Shown here: in pieces, positions 26,230 through 35,119 of the stretch
Layout: every line of letters starts with the position of its first letter
Numbering within the stretch: position 1 is the stretch's first letter
Source: an uncultured Oscillospiraceae bacterium
Lineage (GTDB): Bacteria; Bacillota; Clostridia; Oscillospirales; Oscillospiraceae
NCBI GenBank assembly: GCA_934597125.1
Contig: CAKTQM010000008.1
Location: 1 to 53,412 of the forward strand
Length of the DNA: 53,412 nucleotides
Direction: 5' to 3'
Made by a program: the position numbers and the translations under genes
Notes under the pieces: generated by a model
Told to the model about the DNA's origin: nothing
The model's database searches: none
What the model saw: the letters and a program-made list of their open reading frames with translations, nothing else

Positions 26230-26350
26230 AAAGCCTCCCTTGTGTAAAGGGAGGTGGCAGCGCGAAGCGCTGACGGAGGGATTGGCCCCTGATCGACAAT
26301 CCCCCAGCCTTGCTTACGCTCGGCAGCCCCCTTTGCACAAGGGGGCCTTT
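26230..26350. repeat. Palindromic interspersed repeat, copy 1
   Basis: The left end AAAGCCTCCCTTGTGTAA is mirrored by the right end TTGCACAAGGGGGCCTTT. The interior has GACGGAGGGATTG and GACAATCCCCCAG, which can fold back. This is a MITE- or REP-like unit without coding capacity. The rest of 26000-26456 holds GC-rich foldback DNA (26130-26210) and no convincing gene. Confidence 0.85.
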
Positions 26351-26406
26351 GGTGCAGTGGAAGTTTCGAGTGGGCGGGGTTCTACCCGCCCACCCCAAAA
26401 ACCAAC

Positions 26407-26439
26407 AGCAAAAAGCGCCCCAATGGGGCGCTTTTTGCT
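26407..26439 (-). terminator. Terminator of the ubiquitin-domain gene
   Basis: AGCAAAAAGCGCCCC pairs perfectly with GGGGCGCTTTTTGCT around AAT, 18 bases past the stop codon of the minus-strand gene. Confidence 0.9.
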
Positions 26440-26456
26440 ATGCTGTCAGGATCAAA

Positions 26457-28151
26457 TTATTTCCGCTTGCGAGCCACCCACGCGCTGCCGCCCAGACTCA
26501 GCAGCGCCGTCGCCATGTACAGAGCCGCGCCCGCATCGCCGGTCTTGGCGGAGGTCACATCCTTGCCGCTGTCAGCGGGAGCCGTGGTGCTGTCCGTGTT
26601 GGCGGGATAGCGGCGGATTTTATGAGACCGCTCCGGCTGTTGCGGCGTCTCCGGGGTCTCCGGCTGGGGTTGCGGATTCAGCTCCCACTTGGCCGTCAGT
26701 GTCATGTTTTCGACAACCCCCGCTGTAAAGTCCCACGCCGCATCACCCTTGTACCAGCCCAGGAAAGTATATCCCGACTTGACGGGAACAGGGGGTGCGG
26801 AGGCGGCGTTCTGCGGGCGAAGAAGCTGCTGGGCATAAGTGACTCCGTCACACTGGTAGGTTACCACGATGCCGTTGGCGATCGTTGCGCTATCGTCGTC
26901 ATTGGTAATGATGTTGTCAATACCACCCATGAAGATGCCGCCATGAATTTCATCTCTGTTGGCGACCTTCCCATAGAAGGTGCCGCCGTAAATCTTGCCC
27001 TCATTGGTGACGTCTCCGTAAAAAGTGCCGCTTTCAATAGGATGGGCGGACATATGCGTGACCCTGCCATGGAAGACAGCGTCGCCGCGAATCGTGTGTA
27101 AACTCGTCACATCACAGTCGAATACACCGCTCAGGAAGGACGGGGTGTTGTCGCTGGGGCCGGAAATGGTGACCTCCCCCAGCAGCGTGGCGCCCTTCAG
27201 CGTAAAATAATACGACTCGGTGTGAATATCGCGGATGGTGCCGCCCGTCAGCTCAACGCGATTGCCGGCGGCATATACACCGCCGCTGGCTCGGGAGTAG
27301 ATGCTGATGGCATCAGGAACGACGCAGCCCACGATGCTGCCACCCGTCATGAGAAACGTTTCACCGGCGGCATACACGCCACCGCCCTTGCCATCGCGGT
27401 TGGGGTCATCGTCAGAGGCGGTGCAGCCCACGATGTTGCCGCCTTCCATAATAAAGATATTTCCATATGTCCAGCCGGCATACACGCCGCCGCCCTGATT
27501 GGCATTACCGCCTGTGATGACGCCGCCATAGACCGCCTCGGTGCCGTTGTCCTCATCCCACACCCACAGGCCGTTGACGTCAGGCTTGAATTTGTGTACC
27601 GCGCCGGCGTTGCTGTCCTTCAGCGTCAGTGTGTTGGGGTTTTCGCTGTCGCCGTTCTCAGCCAGCTGAATGACGGAACCTTTGCCGGTCATTTGCAGCA
27701 CGTACCCATTCAGATCCAGCGTAACGGAAACGTCCTTTTCCAGCACAAGCGTGTTTGCGATTGAAATGTTATTCTTTAACTGAATGTAATTATCATTGAT
27801 CTTAAAGGCGTCAGCCAGCTCCGTTTCCGTAGAGACCTGCCACGGATATGCCGCTGTTCCCGCGGTCAATACAAGCTGCAGCGTGGACTTCTTTTGGATG
27901 TTGTAGTCCGCCAGCGTGCGGCCATCCTCCAACTGCTTGCCTGCAAAGACAAGCTGCTGCTTTTGGGACGGAATACCCTCTTTCTGCTGGATCTTTTCCT
28001 TGACATTGTCGATGCTGTCGCCGCTCTCCACCTCCAGCGTGATGGTATTGCCGGCCGGCATCTTCACAAAGATCTGCATGCCCCACGCCGTGACGCACAG
28101 ACACACCATCAGCACCAGCGCCAGTACCAGTGTCAAAAGCTTCTTCCTCAT
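26457..28151 (-). CDS. Secreted, wall-anchored protein with an N-terminal ubiquitin domain
   Basis: The 564-residue product starts with a signal peptide ([19 protein letters not shown], then VTAWG). A ubiquitin domain (residues 25-95) begins MQIFVK right after the predicted cleavage site. By eye about 53 of 71 residues equal human ubiquitin; Lys6, 27, 29, 33, 48 and 63 are kept, Lys11 is Asn and Ile44 is Val. The RLRGG tail is missing. Next comes a Gly-rich beta-helix-like region (about 115-430), an InlB/Listeria-Bacteroides repeat ([20 protein letters not shown]), a Pro-rich linker, and a sorting signal with KTGD (about 536), hydrophobic stretch and ARKRK tail. The ATG at 28151 has AAGGAGG at 6 bases; it is preferred over the ATG at 28157. 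Confidence 0.9.
   Translation of the reverse strand: MRKKLLTLVLALVLMVCLCVTAWGMQIFVKMPAGNTITLEVESGDSIDNVKEKIQQKEGIPSQKQQLVFAGKQLEDGRTLADYNIQKKSTLQLVLTAGTAAYPWQVSTETELADAFKINDNYIQLKNNISIANTLVLEKDVSVTLDLNGYVLQMTGKGSVIQLAENGDSENPNTLTLKDSNAGAVHKFKPDVNGLWVWDEDNGTEAVYGGVITGGNANQGGGVYAGWTYGNIFIMEGGNIVGCTASDDDPNRDGKGGGVYAAGETFLMTGGSIVGCVVPDAISIYSRASGGVYAAGNRVELTGGTIRDIHTESYYFTLKGATLLGEVTISGPSDNTPSFLSGVFDCDVTSLHTIRGDAVFHGRVTHMSAHPIESGTFYGDVTNEGKIYGGTFYGKVANRDEIHGGIFMGGIDNIITNDDDSATIANGIVVTYQCDGVTYAQQLLRPQNAASAPPVPVKSGYTFLGWYKGDAAWDFTAGVVENMTLTAKWELNPQPQPETPETPQQPERSHKIRRYPANTDSTTAPADSGKDVTSAKTGDAGAALYMATALLSLGGSAWVARKRK
27852..28079 (-). other. Ubiquitin domain (ubiquitin positions 1-76)
   Basis: The segment aligns without gaps with eukaryotic ubiquitin from Met1. 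Longest identical blocks are [12 protein letters not shown] (45-56) and DYNIQK (58-63). Mismatches in 1-71 are at 7-9, 11, 19, 20, 22, 24, 28, 32, 38-40, 42, 44, 57, 64 and 68. Positions 72-76 read TAGTA instead of RLRGG. Confidence 0.93.
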
Positions 28152-28230
28152 ACGCATCCTCCTTCTCCGCATAGCCGCCCTATGCCCGGCGGTGTGTCCG
28201 ACCCGGAAAGGCACACGTGCCAATAAAACC

Positions 28231-28259
28231 ATTCTACCATACTCCGCACACCTGCGCAA
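28231..28259 (-). promoter_or_regulatory. Putative promoter of the ubiquitin-domain gene
   Basis: On the minus strand TTGCGC (28259-28254), a 17-base spacer and TAGAAT (28236-28231) lie 80 bases before the start. The -35 match is weak. Confidence 0.45.
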
Positions 28260-28409
28260 GCGCAGATTCCCGGAATGCGCAAACGCCTCTTTGCCGTCCG
28301 CTGCCAGCATTTTCCATCGTCCGGCTGCCATAACGGCGGTAAGACGCCCCAAATATAGTGTCTGCACGACAAAATTCCCCAATTTTTTGTGTTTTTTTCG
28401 CATTTGCCG

Positions 28410-28438
28410 TAGACAAGCCTATTCGCGGATGGTATACT
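28410..28438 (+). promoter_or_regulatory. Promoter of the dockerin-cohesin gene pair
   Basis: TAGACA (28410-28415), a 17-base spacer and TATACT (28433-28438) point away from the ubiquitin-domain gene. No further gene is seen in 28152-28537; this 386-base space holds the two divergent promoters. Confidence 0.65.
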
Positions 28439-28537
28439 GCATTATAACTAAGATTCTGTAAATCGGTGGAAAGGCATCGTGCCCGCCCCGCCGTTGCATT
28501 GCCCGCTTATTCTGACGGAGAGTGAGGAAAAACCGCT

Positions 28538-30949
28538 ATGAAGCTATTGAAAAAGGGAACCGCCCTGCTGCTCAGCTTTGCCATTGTGCTGGGTCTGGTG
28601 GGCAGCGGCTTTCTCATCCACACCATCGCGGAGACCGCCCACCAGTGGAACCGCGCCGATTATGATGAGCTGAGCCGCTATTACGAGGTGGGCGACGCCT
28701 CCGACGGCCCTGGCTACGTCTCCTCTGTGGACGGCGACCCCGGCGGCAAGTCCTATGGTATGTACATGTTTGCCAGCGCCTCTGACACGCCCTACAAGTT
28801 TGCCCAGTGGTGTGTCAACAGCGACAACCCCTGGTACAATCAGTTCGGCAGCGACCTGGTGGACGCCTATACTTATCCCGTCTCCGGCTACGGCATCAAC
28901 TTCGACAACGTCTGGCGTCAGGTCTATGAGGAATACCGCGGCACCTTCGCCCAGGCTCAGTTCGATTATACCCAGGATACCTTCTATACCCCCCTGGTGG
29001 ACGCGGTAGAGCGCAATACCTCCGGCTTTGACATTGAAAACTACTCCGTGGCCCTGAAAAACGTATTCTGGAGCCGCGCCGTGCAGCACGGCGTGGACGG
29101 CGCCTATGCCTTGATCCAGCGGGCCTTCGCCGCCCTGGGCGGCTTTGCCAATCAGCCGGAGAGCGACATCATCCAGGCCATCTATAACGAGTCCGGCCGT
29201 CTGGTCACCGCCTCCGAGCTGTATTCCGAAAACGGCAAATCCGGCGAGACTATGTCCGGTACCACCGCCGACAAATACGGCACCACCGGCAAGATCATGC
29301 GCTACTACTACGGCTGCTCCGGCGATGTGCAGATGGGTGTCTACACCCGCCTGCGCGTCCGCGAACCCGCCGACGCTCTGGTGATGCTGATGAACAACCG
29401 CACCTCCCATCAGGCCGACGGCAGCTACCGCATCCTTCTCAGCGGCGATCAGCGCATGAGCCTGTCCGTGAGCGATCGGGGCAATGTGGACGTACAAGGC
29501 ACCGCCTCCGCCTGTACCTTTACTCTGACGTATTTCGAGGGCGGCTTCTATACCCTGTCCGCTGTGGTTAACAATAAGACCCTGCGTCTGTCCGCGGGCC
29601 GCAGCGGCGTCTCCATGGACGCTCCCAGCACCTCCGATTCCCAGAAGTGGGAGCTGGTGGGCAGCGCCGCCGGCAGCGGCCAGCTGCTGAAAAATGTGGC
29701 TACCGGCGAATATCTCAGCTATCAGGACAGTAGGCTGGTCATGGTCAGCGGCGCGGAGAATACCATCGCCGCCTGGCAGCCCGACCCCGTGGCCGACAGC
29801 AGCGCCGATTTCTCCCTGCAGGGCGTCATTTACCCCGGCGAGGATAACACGCTGGTCTACGGCGCGTCCTCCTTCCCCGTGCGCGGCGTGGTGGCCTGCT
29901 CTGTCCCCATCAAGAGTGTTAATATTTCCGTCACCACCCATTCCGGCAGAAGTATCATCAGCGCCTCCGCCCGCCCCAACGACACCGCCTATGACCTGAT
30001 GAATCTGGATGATTCCGTGGCCTACAGCAACTTGAGCGAGGGCAGCTACACCTTCACCCTGACCGCCGAGGCCGGCGGCAAGAGCTTCACACTGGTGGAA
30101 TCCGACTTCACCGTGGGCAGAAGCAGCGGCCCCATCCGCACAGAGGATACCTACACCGTCACCTTCGACGCCAACGGCGGCACCCTGCTGGGTAGCGCCA
30201 CCAAGACCGTCTCCCTGGACGATATCGTCTACGGCAAGCTGCCTTCCGCCAGAAAGAAGGGCTACTCCTTCATCGGCTGGTTCACCGAGCCGGTGGGCGG
30301 TGAGCAGATCATGTCCGGTAACAAGGTCATTGCCGCCGATCTGACCCTGTATGCCCACTATGCCGACACCTATACCTATACCTTCCTGGATGCCGACGGC
30401 GATACCTACATGGTGGGCACCGTGGCCGAGGGCGAGCTGATCCCCGCCCCCCGTACCGCCCCCGCCAAGGCGCCTGACGGCAAGAACGCCTATCGTTTCA
30501 GCCACTGGGAGGGCTATACCGAGGGCAAGACCGTCATGGAGGATAAGAACATGACCTTCAGCCCCGTCTACACCGCCATCCCCCTGGGCCAGACCACCGA
30601 CGGCGACTACTGGCCCGGCCTGACCCCCGGTGCCACCGCCTCCCAGCTGGGCCGCAATGTCACCGTCTATGACGGCGACCGCGTCGTCTCCGACGATACG
30701 CCGCTGGCCACCGGCATGACGGCCGAGGTCAACGGAGAGACCTACATCCTTGTGGTCAAGGGTGATCTGAACGGCGACGGAAAGATCACCATTACCGATC
30801 TGGTGTCGCTGCAGTCCCACCTGGTGGGCAAATCCAGCCTCACCGGCGCGTATCTGGAAGCCGCCGACCTGAACGACGACGGCACCATCTCCATTACCGA
30901 CGTTGTCAAGGCTGCCCGCGTCATTGTCGGCAAGGACACTGTGAGTTGA
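28538..30949 (+). CDS. Secreted dockerin-bearing protein with a VgrG3-like lytic domain
   Basis: The 803-residue product has a signal peptide (about 1-32). An N-terminal domain (about 40-285) contains SSVDGDPGGKSYGMYMF and AQAQFDYTQDTFYTPLV, resembling the VgrG3-like C-terminal peptidoglycan-hydrolase domain. A ricin-like beta-trefoil (about 290-425) with QKWELV follows, then an Ig-like region, two Listeria-Bacteroides repeats (YTVTFDANGGTLLG, GYSFIGWFTEP), and a C-terminal type I dockerin (about 742-800) with the calcium loops DLNGDGKITITD and DLNDDGTISITD. It should be exported and attach to a cohesin; the next gene encodes one. Lytic activity is inferred from the domain match. GAGG precedes the ATG. 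Confidence 0.82.
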   Translation: MKLLKKGTALLLSFAIVLGLVGSGFLIHTIAETAHQWNRADYDELSRYYEVGDASDGPGYVSSVDGDPGGKSYGMYMFASASDTPYKFAQWCVNSDNPWYNQFGSDLVDAYTYPVSGYGINFDNVWRQVYEEYRGTFAQAQFDYTQDTFYTPLVDAVERNTSGFDIENYSVALKNVFWSRAVQHGVDGAYALIQRAFAALGGFANQPESDIIQAIYNESGRLVTASELYSENGKSGETMSGTTADKYGTTGKIMRYYYGCSGDVQMGVYTRLRVREPADALVMLMNNRTSHQADGSYRILLSGDQRMSLSVSDRGNVDVQGTASACTFTLTYFEGGFYTLSAVVNNKTLRLSAGRSGVSMDAPSTSDSQKWELVGSAAGSGQLLKNVATGEYLSYQDSRLVMVSGAENTIAAWQPDPVADSSADFSLQGVIYPGEDNTLVYGASSFPVRGVVACSVPIKSVNISVTTHSGRSIISASARPNDTAYDLMNLDDSVAYSNLSEGSYTFTLTAEAGGKSFTLVESDFTVGRSSGPIRTEDTYTVTFDANGGTLLGSATKTVSLDDIVYGKLPSARKKGYSFIGWFTEPVGGEQIMSGNKVIAADLTLYAHYADTYTYTFLDADGDTYMVGTVAEGELIPAPRTAPAKAPDGKNAYRFSHWEGYTEGKTVMEDKNMTFSPVYTAIPLGQTTDGDYWPGLTPGATASQLGRNVTVYDGDRVVSDDTPLATGMTAEVNGETYILVVKGDLNGDGKITITDLVSLQSHLVGKSSLTGAYLEAADLNDDGTISITDVVKAARVIVGKDTVS

Positions 30950-30964
30950 TAGGAGGAACCCGTC

Positions 30965-32593
30965 ATGAAACACAAAACCTCTTTCCTGGCAAAGCTCCTG
31001 CTGACGCTGGCTCTGGTGGTGCTGGCCCTGCTGCCCCAACGGGCTGAGGCGGCCAGCGCCGCCCTCAGCGGCAGCGGCACCGTCCAGGCCGGCAGCACCG
31101 TCAAACTGACCCTCAATATCTCCGGCGACAATATCATGGGCGTGGAAGCCACCCTGAGTTATGACAGCTCCGTGCTGGAGCTGACTAACTACGATCAGGT
31201 CATCAGCGGCTGGACGATGGACAGCAGCAACATGAAGTTCGTGCTGTACGGCGTCAACAACCCCATTAACTCCAGCACCGGCGTCCTGTCCGTTACCTTC
31301 CGCGTCAAAAGCAGCGCCGCCAGCGGCGCGGCGCTGACTGCCAGCTTCACCAATATCGTCGTGACCGACGGCACCAAGGAGGAATCTCTCTCCAACGCCG
31401 CCTGGAGCGGCAAGGTGGACGCCCCCCTCAGCAGCAACTGCGATCTGGCGTCCCTCAGCTGCGCCGATGCCTCCCTCAGTCCCGCCTTTGCCAAGGGCAC
31501 CACCTATTACAGCGTCACAGTTCCCTATTCGGTGGAGTCCCTGAATCTCAGCTATAAAGCGGCGGACGGCGCGGCCAAGGTCAGCGTCAGCGGCAACAAG
31601 CTGGTGGTGGGCAGCAACACCGTTACTGTTACCTGCACCGCCGCCGCCGGCGCTACCAAGACCTATACCATCACCGCTACCCGCGAGCAGGATCCCAACT
31701 ACAAGCCCAGCACCGACGCCATGCTCAAGGAGCTGACGCTGGACGTGGGCAGTCTTAGCCCCACCTTCTCCGGAGCGGTGACGGATTACGTGGCCTACGT
31801 TCCCTACGAGACCCGCACCGCCATTCTCTCCGGCGTGGCAAAGGATGAAAAAGCCCTGAAGGTCACCGAGGCCACCATGCAGCTCAGCCAGGAGGGTGAC
31901 AACGTCATGACAGTCACCTGCACGGCGGAAGACGGCACCACCACACAGACCTACACCGTCCATGTGTACCGCATGCCCAAGTACGAGGGCATCATCCCCA
32001 CCATGGAGATCATTGATCCCAACATCCCGCCTGAGCCGCCCACCTATTCCGTCCCCCTGACGGTGACGCTGCCGCTGGTGGGCGAGATGGCTACCACCAC
32101 CGCTCTGATCATCGGTGCGGCGCTGCTGGTGGTGATCCTGCTGCTGGTAGGCTTCCTGCTGGGCCGCATCGGCCGCGGCGACGACTATGACGATGACGAC
32201 GATACGCCGCCCCAGCCGCCCCGCCCGCCCCGCGCGGATCGGGATGTGCCCCGCCCGCCCCAGCAGCCCCAGCAGCCCCAGCATCATAATGCCAAGGCCG
32301 CGCCGCCCCAGCGCCCCGTCCAGAAGGCGCCGCCCCAGCCCCAGCCCCAGCGGCCTCAGCCGCCGGTAAAGGCGGCTCCCGCCCCCCAGGGCGGCAAGGT
32401 GTCCGACGATACCCTCACCAGCCCCTTCGTGGAGGATCTCTCCGCCAAGATGCGGCAGGAGATGGCCCAGCGTCAGGCCGCCGCCCAGGAGGCCCAGCGC
32501 CAGAGCGCCGAAACCTCCGCTGCCCCCGACAGCGGCAAAAAAGTGGATGAAATGTCTCTGGACGAGCTGTTGAACGACATCCACAATATGTAA
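30965..32593 (+). CDS. Membrane-anchored cohesin-domain protein
   Basis: The 542-residue product has a signal peptide (about 1-30) and a cohesin domain (about 32-155; VQAGSTVKLTLNISGDNIMG, ATLSYDSSVLEL, GVLSVTFRV). Two cadherin-like beta-sandwich domains (about 157-240 and 250-335), a Pro-rich spacer and one membrane segment (about 378-402) come next. A roughly 140-residue cytoplasmic tail contains an Asp cluster, a Pro/Gln-rich stretch and a helical end (SLDELLNDIHNM). Cohesins bind dockerins, and the gene 15 bases upstream encodes one, so this is a probable cell-surface receptor for it. AGGAGG precedes the ATG. Confidence 0.85.
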   Translation: MKHKTSFLAKLLLTLALVVLALLPQRAEAASAALSGSGTVQAGSTVKLTLNISGDNIMGVEATLSYDSSVLELTNYDQVISGWTMDSSNMKFVLYGVNNPINSSTGVLSVTFRVKSSAASGAALTASFTNIVVTDGTKEESLSNAAWSGKVDAPLSSNCDLASLSCADASLSPAFAKGTTYYSVTVPYSVESLNLSYKAADGAAKVSVSGNKLVVGSNTVTVTCTAAAGATKTYTITATREQDPNYKPSTDAMLKELTLDVGSLSPTFSGAVTDYVAYVPYETRTAILSGVAKDEKALKVTEATMQLSQEGDNVMTVTCTAEDGTTTQTYTVHVYRMPKYEGIIPTMEIIDPNIPPEPPTYSVPLTVTLPLVGEMATTTALIIGAALLVVILLLVGFLLGRIGRGDDYDDDDDTPPQPPRPPRADRDVPRPPQQPQQPQHHNAKAAPPQRPVQKAPPQPQPQRPQPPVKAAPAPQGGKVSDDTLTSPFVEDLSAKMRQEMAQRQAAAQEAQRQSAETSAAPDSGKKVDEMSLDELLNDIHNM

Positions 32594-32630
32594 AAAAAGA
32601 TCCCCGACCACCGGCCGGGGATCTTTTTTT
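32592..32630. terminator. Bidirectional terminator between the cohesin gene and fprA
   Basis: AAAAAAAGATCCCCG pairs perfectly with CGGGGATCTTTTTTT around ACCACCGGC; it serves two convergent genes. Confidence 0.92.
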
Positions 32631-32642
32631 GCCGTATGCGCG

Positions 32643-33800
32643 TTACATCAGTTCTTCTGCCAGCGCTTTCAGCTGTGCCGGCGTCTCCGCCGTCATGGCG
32701 GAGCGGATGGTGACGGTGCCGCCCAGGGTCACGTTTTTGCAGCCCTCCAGCAGCTTTTTCATCTCCTTGGCCGCCATGGGTGCCCAGGAGCCGTTTTCGA
32801 TGAAAGCCACCTGCCGGTTCTGATAGTTCCTCTCCGTCAGATGCTGGATAAACTCCCGCATGGCGGGGAACAGGAAGCCGTTATAGGTGGGCGCGGCCAG
32901 CACCAGCTTGCCGTAGCGGAAAGCGTCCTCCACCGCTTCTGCCCAGTCGTCCCGCTGCACGCAGGTGACCGCCACCTTGGGGCAGCCCAGCGCCTTCAGC
33001 TGCTCTGCCAGCAGCTCCGCCGCCTTCTCCGTGTTGCCGTATACCGAGGCGTAGGCAATCATCACGCCTTCGCTCTCCACGCCGTAGCTTGACCAGATGC
33101 CGTACAGCCGCAGGGCCTCCGTTAGTGCCTCGCCCGTCAGTACGGGGCCGTGCAGGGGACATACCGTCTGGATGTCCACCCCTGCCGCCTTTTTCAGCAG
33201 CGCCTGTACCTGTGCGCCAAACTTGCCCACGATGCCGAAGTAATACCGCCGCGCCTCGCAGGCCCAGCCTTCGGGATCCTCCACGTCCAGTGCGCCGAAT
33301 TTGCCCAGCCCGTCGGCGGAGAACAGCACCTTATCGGCGCAGTCATAGGTGACGATCACCTCCGGCCAGTGTACCATAGGCGCCGTCAGGAATGTCAGTG
33401 TGTGGCGGCCCAGCACCAGCGTGTCGCCCTCGCCCACCACCACGCGGCGGTCGGCATAGTCGCTGCCGTAAAACTGCTGCATCATCCGGAACGCCGCCTG
33501 AGAGGCTACCACCACGGCGGCGGGATAGGCGTCCATAAAGGCCGTGATGCTGCCGCTGTGATCCGGCTCCATGTGCTGCACCACCAGATAGTCCGGTGTC
33601 CGGCCCTCCAGCGCCGCCGCCAGATTGGACAGCCATTCCCCGCTGAAATGCCCGTCCACCGTGTCCATTACGGCGATCTTATCGTCCAGGATCACATAGG
33701 AGTTGTATGCCATGCCCAAAGGCACGTCATACTGTCCCTCAAACAGCGTCACCTGATGGTCATTCACGCCGATATAGCGGATATCGTTGCTGATAAACAT
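32643..33800 (-). CDS. fprA: Flavo-diiron protein (FprA type, oxygen or NO reductase)
   Basis: Flavo-diiron proteins reduce oxygen to water or nitric oxide to nitrous oxide and protect anaerobes. The 385-residue product has a metallo-beta-lactamase-like diiron domain (about 1-250), with the iron-binding HMEPDHSGS motif and later His/Asp ligands in APMVHWPE and CPLHGPV. A flavodoxin domain (about 255-385) begins IAYASVYGNTEKAAELLAEQ. There is no rubredoxin extension, so an external electron donor is needed. AAAGGAGG precedes the ATG. Confidence 0.93.
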   Translation of the reverse strand: MFISNDIRYIGVNDHQVTLFEGQYDVPLGMAYNSYVILDDKIAVMDTVDGHFSGEWLSNLAAALEGRTPDYLVVQHMEPDHSGSITAFMDAYPAAVVVASQAAFRMMQQFYGSDYADRRVVVGEGDTLVLGRHTLTFLTAPMVHWPEVIVTYDCADKVLFSADGLGKFGALDVEDPEGWACEARRYYFGIVGKFGAQVQALLKKAAGVDIQTVCPLHGPVLTGEALTEALRLYGIWSSYGVESEGVMIAYASVYGNTEKAAELLAEQLKALGCPKVAVTCVQRDDWAEAVEDAFRYGKLVLAAPTYNGFLFPAMREFIQHLTERNYQNRQVAFIENGSWAPMAAKEMKKLLEGCKNVTLGGTVTIRSAMTAETPAQLKALAEELM

Positions 33801-33820
33801 TGAAAAACCTCCTTTTCAAT

Positions 33821-33857
33821 AAGGGAAAAGGCGCCCGACAGCCAATGCCGTCGGGCG
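33821..33857 (-). terminator. Terminator of butyrate kinase
   Basis: On the minus strand CGCCCGAC pairs with GTCGGGCG around a 10-base loop and is followed by CCTTTTCCCTT. It separates buk from fprA, so fprA may have its own promoter or depend on read-through. Confidence 0.7.
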
Positions 33858-33879
33858 TCCTTGGAAAATACGGTGTACC

Positions 33880-34968
33880 TTACGCCTCGGTGGGACGGGG
33901 ACGGCGATACTCCTGGGCCTTCTCTTCGCCCCGCAGCACGCGCAGCGCGCCCTGAGCCAGCGCCAGCAGCTCATCCTCGCCGGGATACACGGTGATGGGC
34001 GCGATCCAGTTCACCATCTCGCTGATGGCGTCCACGGTCTCCTTGCCGTAGGCGATGCCGCCGGTCAGAATGATCTGATCCACCTTGCCCTTCATGACAA
34101 CAGCCATAGCGCCCACTTCCTTGGCGATCTGATAGTGGAAGGCCTCCACCACGCCGGCGATCTTCTTGTCGTGTGCGGCCTCGGCCAGCAGATAGCGCAT
34201 GTCGTTGGAGCCGGTGTAGGCCACCAGACCGCCGCGGCCGGACAGCATGCGGTTCAGCTCCGCCTCAGTATACTTGCCGCTGCAGCACAGCTTCACCAGC
34301 TGGCCGGTGGGCAGGGAGCCGGAACGCTCGGGGGAGAAGGGGCCGTCGCCGTCCAGAGCGTTCTGGGTGTCGATGACGCTGCCGTGGCAGTGGGCGCCGA
34401 TGGAGACGCCGCCGCCCAGATGGCAAACGATCAGGTTCAGATCCTCATAATTCTTGCCCACTTCCTTGGCGTAGCGCTTGGCAACGGCCTTCTGGTTCAG
34501 GGCGTGGAAAATGCTGACACGCTGGAACAGGGGATGACCGGCATAGCGGGCCACGTCGGCCAGTTCGTCCACCACCACGGGGTCAACGATGTAGGAGGGG
34601 ATGCCCAGAGAATCGCCGATCTCACGGGCAATGATGCCGCCCAGGTTGGAGGCATGCTGGCCCTGCACGCCGATGGTGCAATCGTTCACCAGATTGTCGT
34701 TGACGGCGTAGGTGCCGCCGCGGATGGGACGCAGCAGGCCGCCGCGGCCGGAAACGGCGTTCAGGGTGTTGATGTCGAAATTCTCCTCCCGCAGCGCCTT
34801 CAGCACCAGCTGGCAGCGCCAGTCCTTCTGGGCGGGGATGGAGTTGAACTGTGCGATATCCTCGGCGCTGTGACGCAGGGTCTTGTCAAACAGCAGCGTC
34901 TCGTCCTCATAGACGCCGATCTTGGTGGAAGTGGAACCGGGGTTGATAACAAGGATCTTGAAAGACAT
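33880..34968 (-). CDS. buk: Butyrate kinase
   Basis: Butyrate kinase makes ATP and butyrate from butyryl phosphate, and also acts on branched-chain acyl phosphates. The 362-residue product has the family length. It begins [19 protein letters not shown] and contains [12 protein letters not shown], a [15 protein letters not shown] block, the [16 protein letters not shown] phosphate-binding motif and an [11 protein letters not shown] loop. The ATG at 34968 is used because AGGAGG lies just upstream. No phosphotransbutyrylase gene is in the window. A link with the 2-oxoacid oxidoreductase operon 4 kb away is only suggestive. Confidence 0.95.
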   Translation of the reverse strand: MSFKILVINPGSTSTKIGVYEDETLLFDKTLRHSAEDIAQFNSIPAQKDWRCQLVLKALREENFDINTLNAVSGRGGLLRPIRGGTYAVNDNLVNDCTIGVQGQHASNLGGIIAREIGDSLGIPSYIVDPVVVDELADVARYAGHPLFQRVSIFHALNQKAVAKRYAKEVGKNYEDLNLIVCHLGGGVSIGAHCHGSVIDTQNALDGDGPFSPERSGSLPTGQLVKLCCSGKYTEAELNRMLSGRGGLVAYTGSNDMRYLLAEAAHDKKIAGVVEAFHYQIAKEVGAMAVVMKGKVDQIILTGGIAYGKETVDAISEMVNWIAPITVYPGEDELLALAQGALRVLRGEEKAQEYRRPRPTEA

Positions 34969-35024
34969 TTTTTGTTCCTCCTGTGTGTATGGTAATTCGC
35001 CACCATAAAAAATTTCCAACCCAT

Positions 35025-35053
35025 ATTATACAAAAGATTTTCGCCCCTGTAAA
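35025..35053 (-). promoter_or_regulatory. Promoter of butyrate kinase
   Basis: On the minus strand TTTACA (35053-35048), a 17-base spacer and TATAAT (35030-35025) lie 57 bases before the buk start. Confidence 0.8.
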
Positions 35054-35085
35054 GCGTGATTTTATACAGAAAACCGCCCCGATGG

Positions 35086-35114
35086 TTGACAAACTCGATA
35101 TTTTGCGGTATGAT
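35086..35114 (+). promoter_or_regulatory. Promoter of the metG T-box transcript
   Basis: TTGACA (35086-35091), a 17-base spacer and TATGAT (35109-35114) lie directly before the T-box leader. Confidence 0.88.
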
Positions 35115-35119
35115 ACCGG

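Noticed and set aside
26051..26728. A 225-codon plus-strand open frame in the intergenic space
   Set aside because: It runs through the interspersed repeat and into the antisense of the ubiquitin-domain gene, is rich in Arg/Pro and lacks a ribosome binding site.
28544..32611. A 1355-codon open frame antisense to the dockerin and cohesin genes
   Set aside because: Same composition artefact; the plus-strand genes have signal peptides, domains, promoter and terminator.
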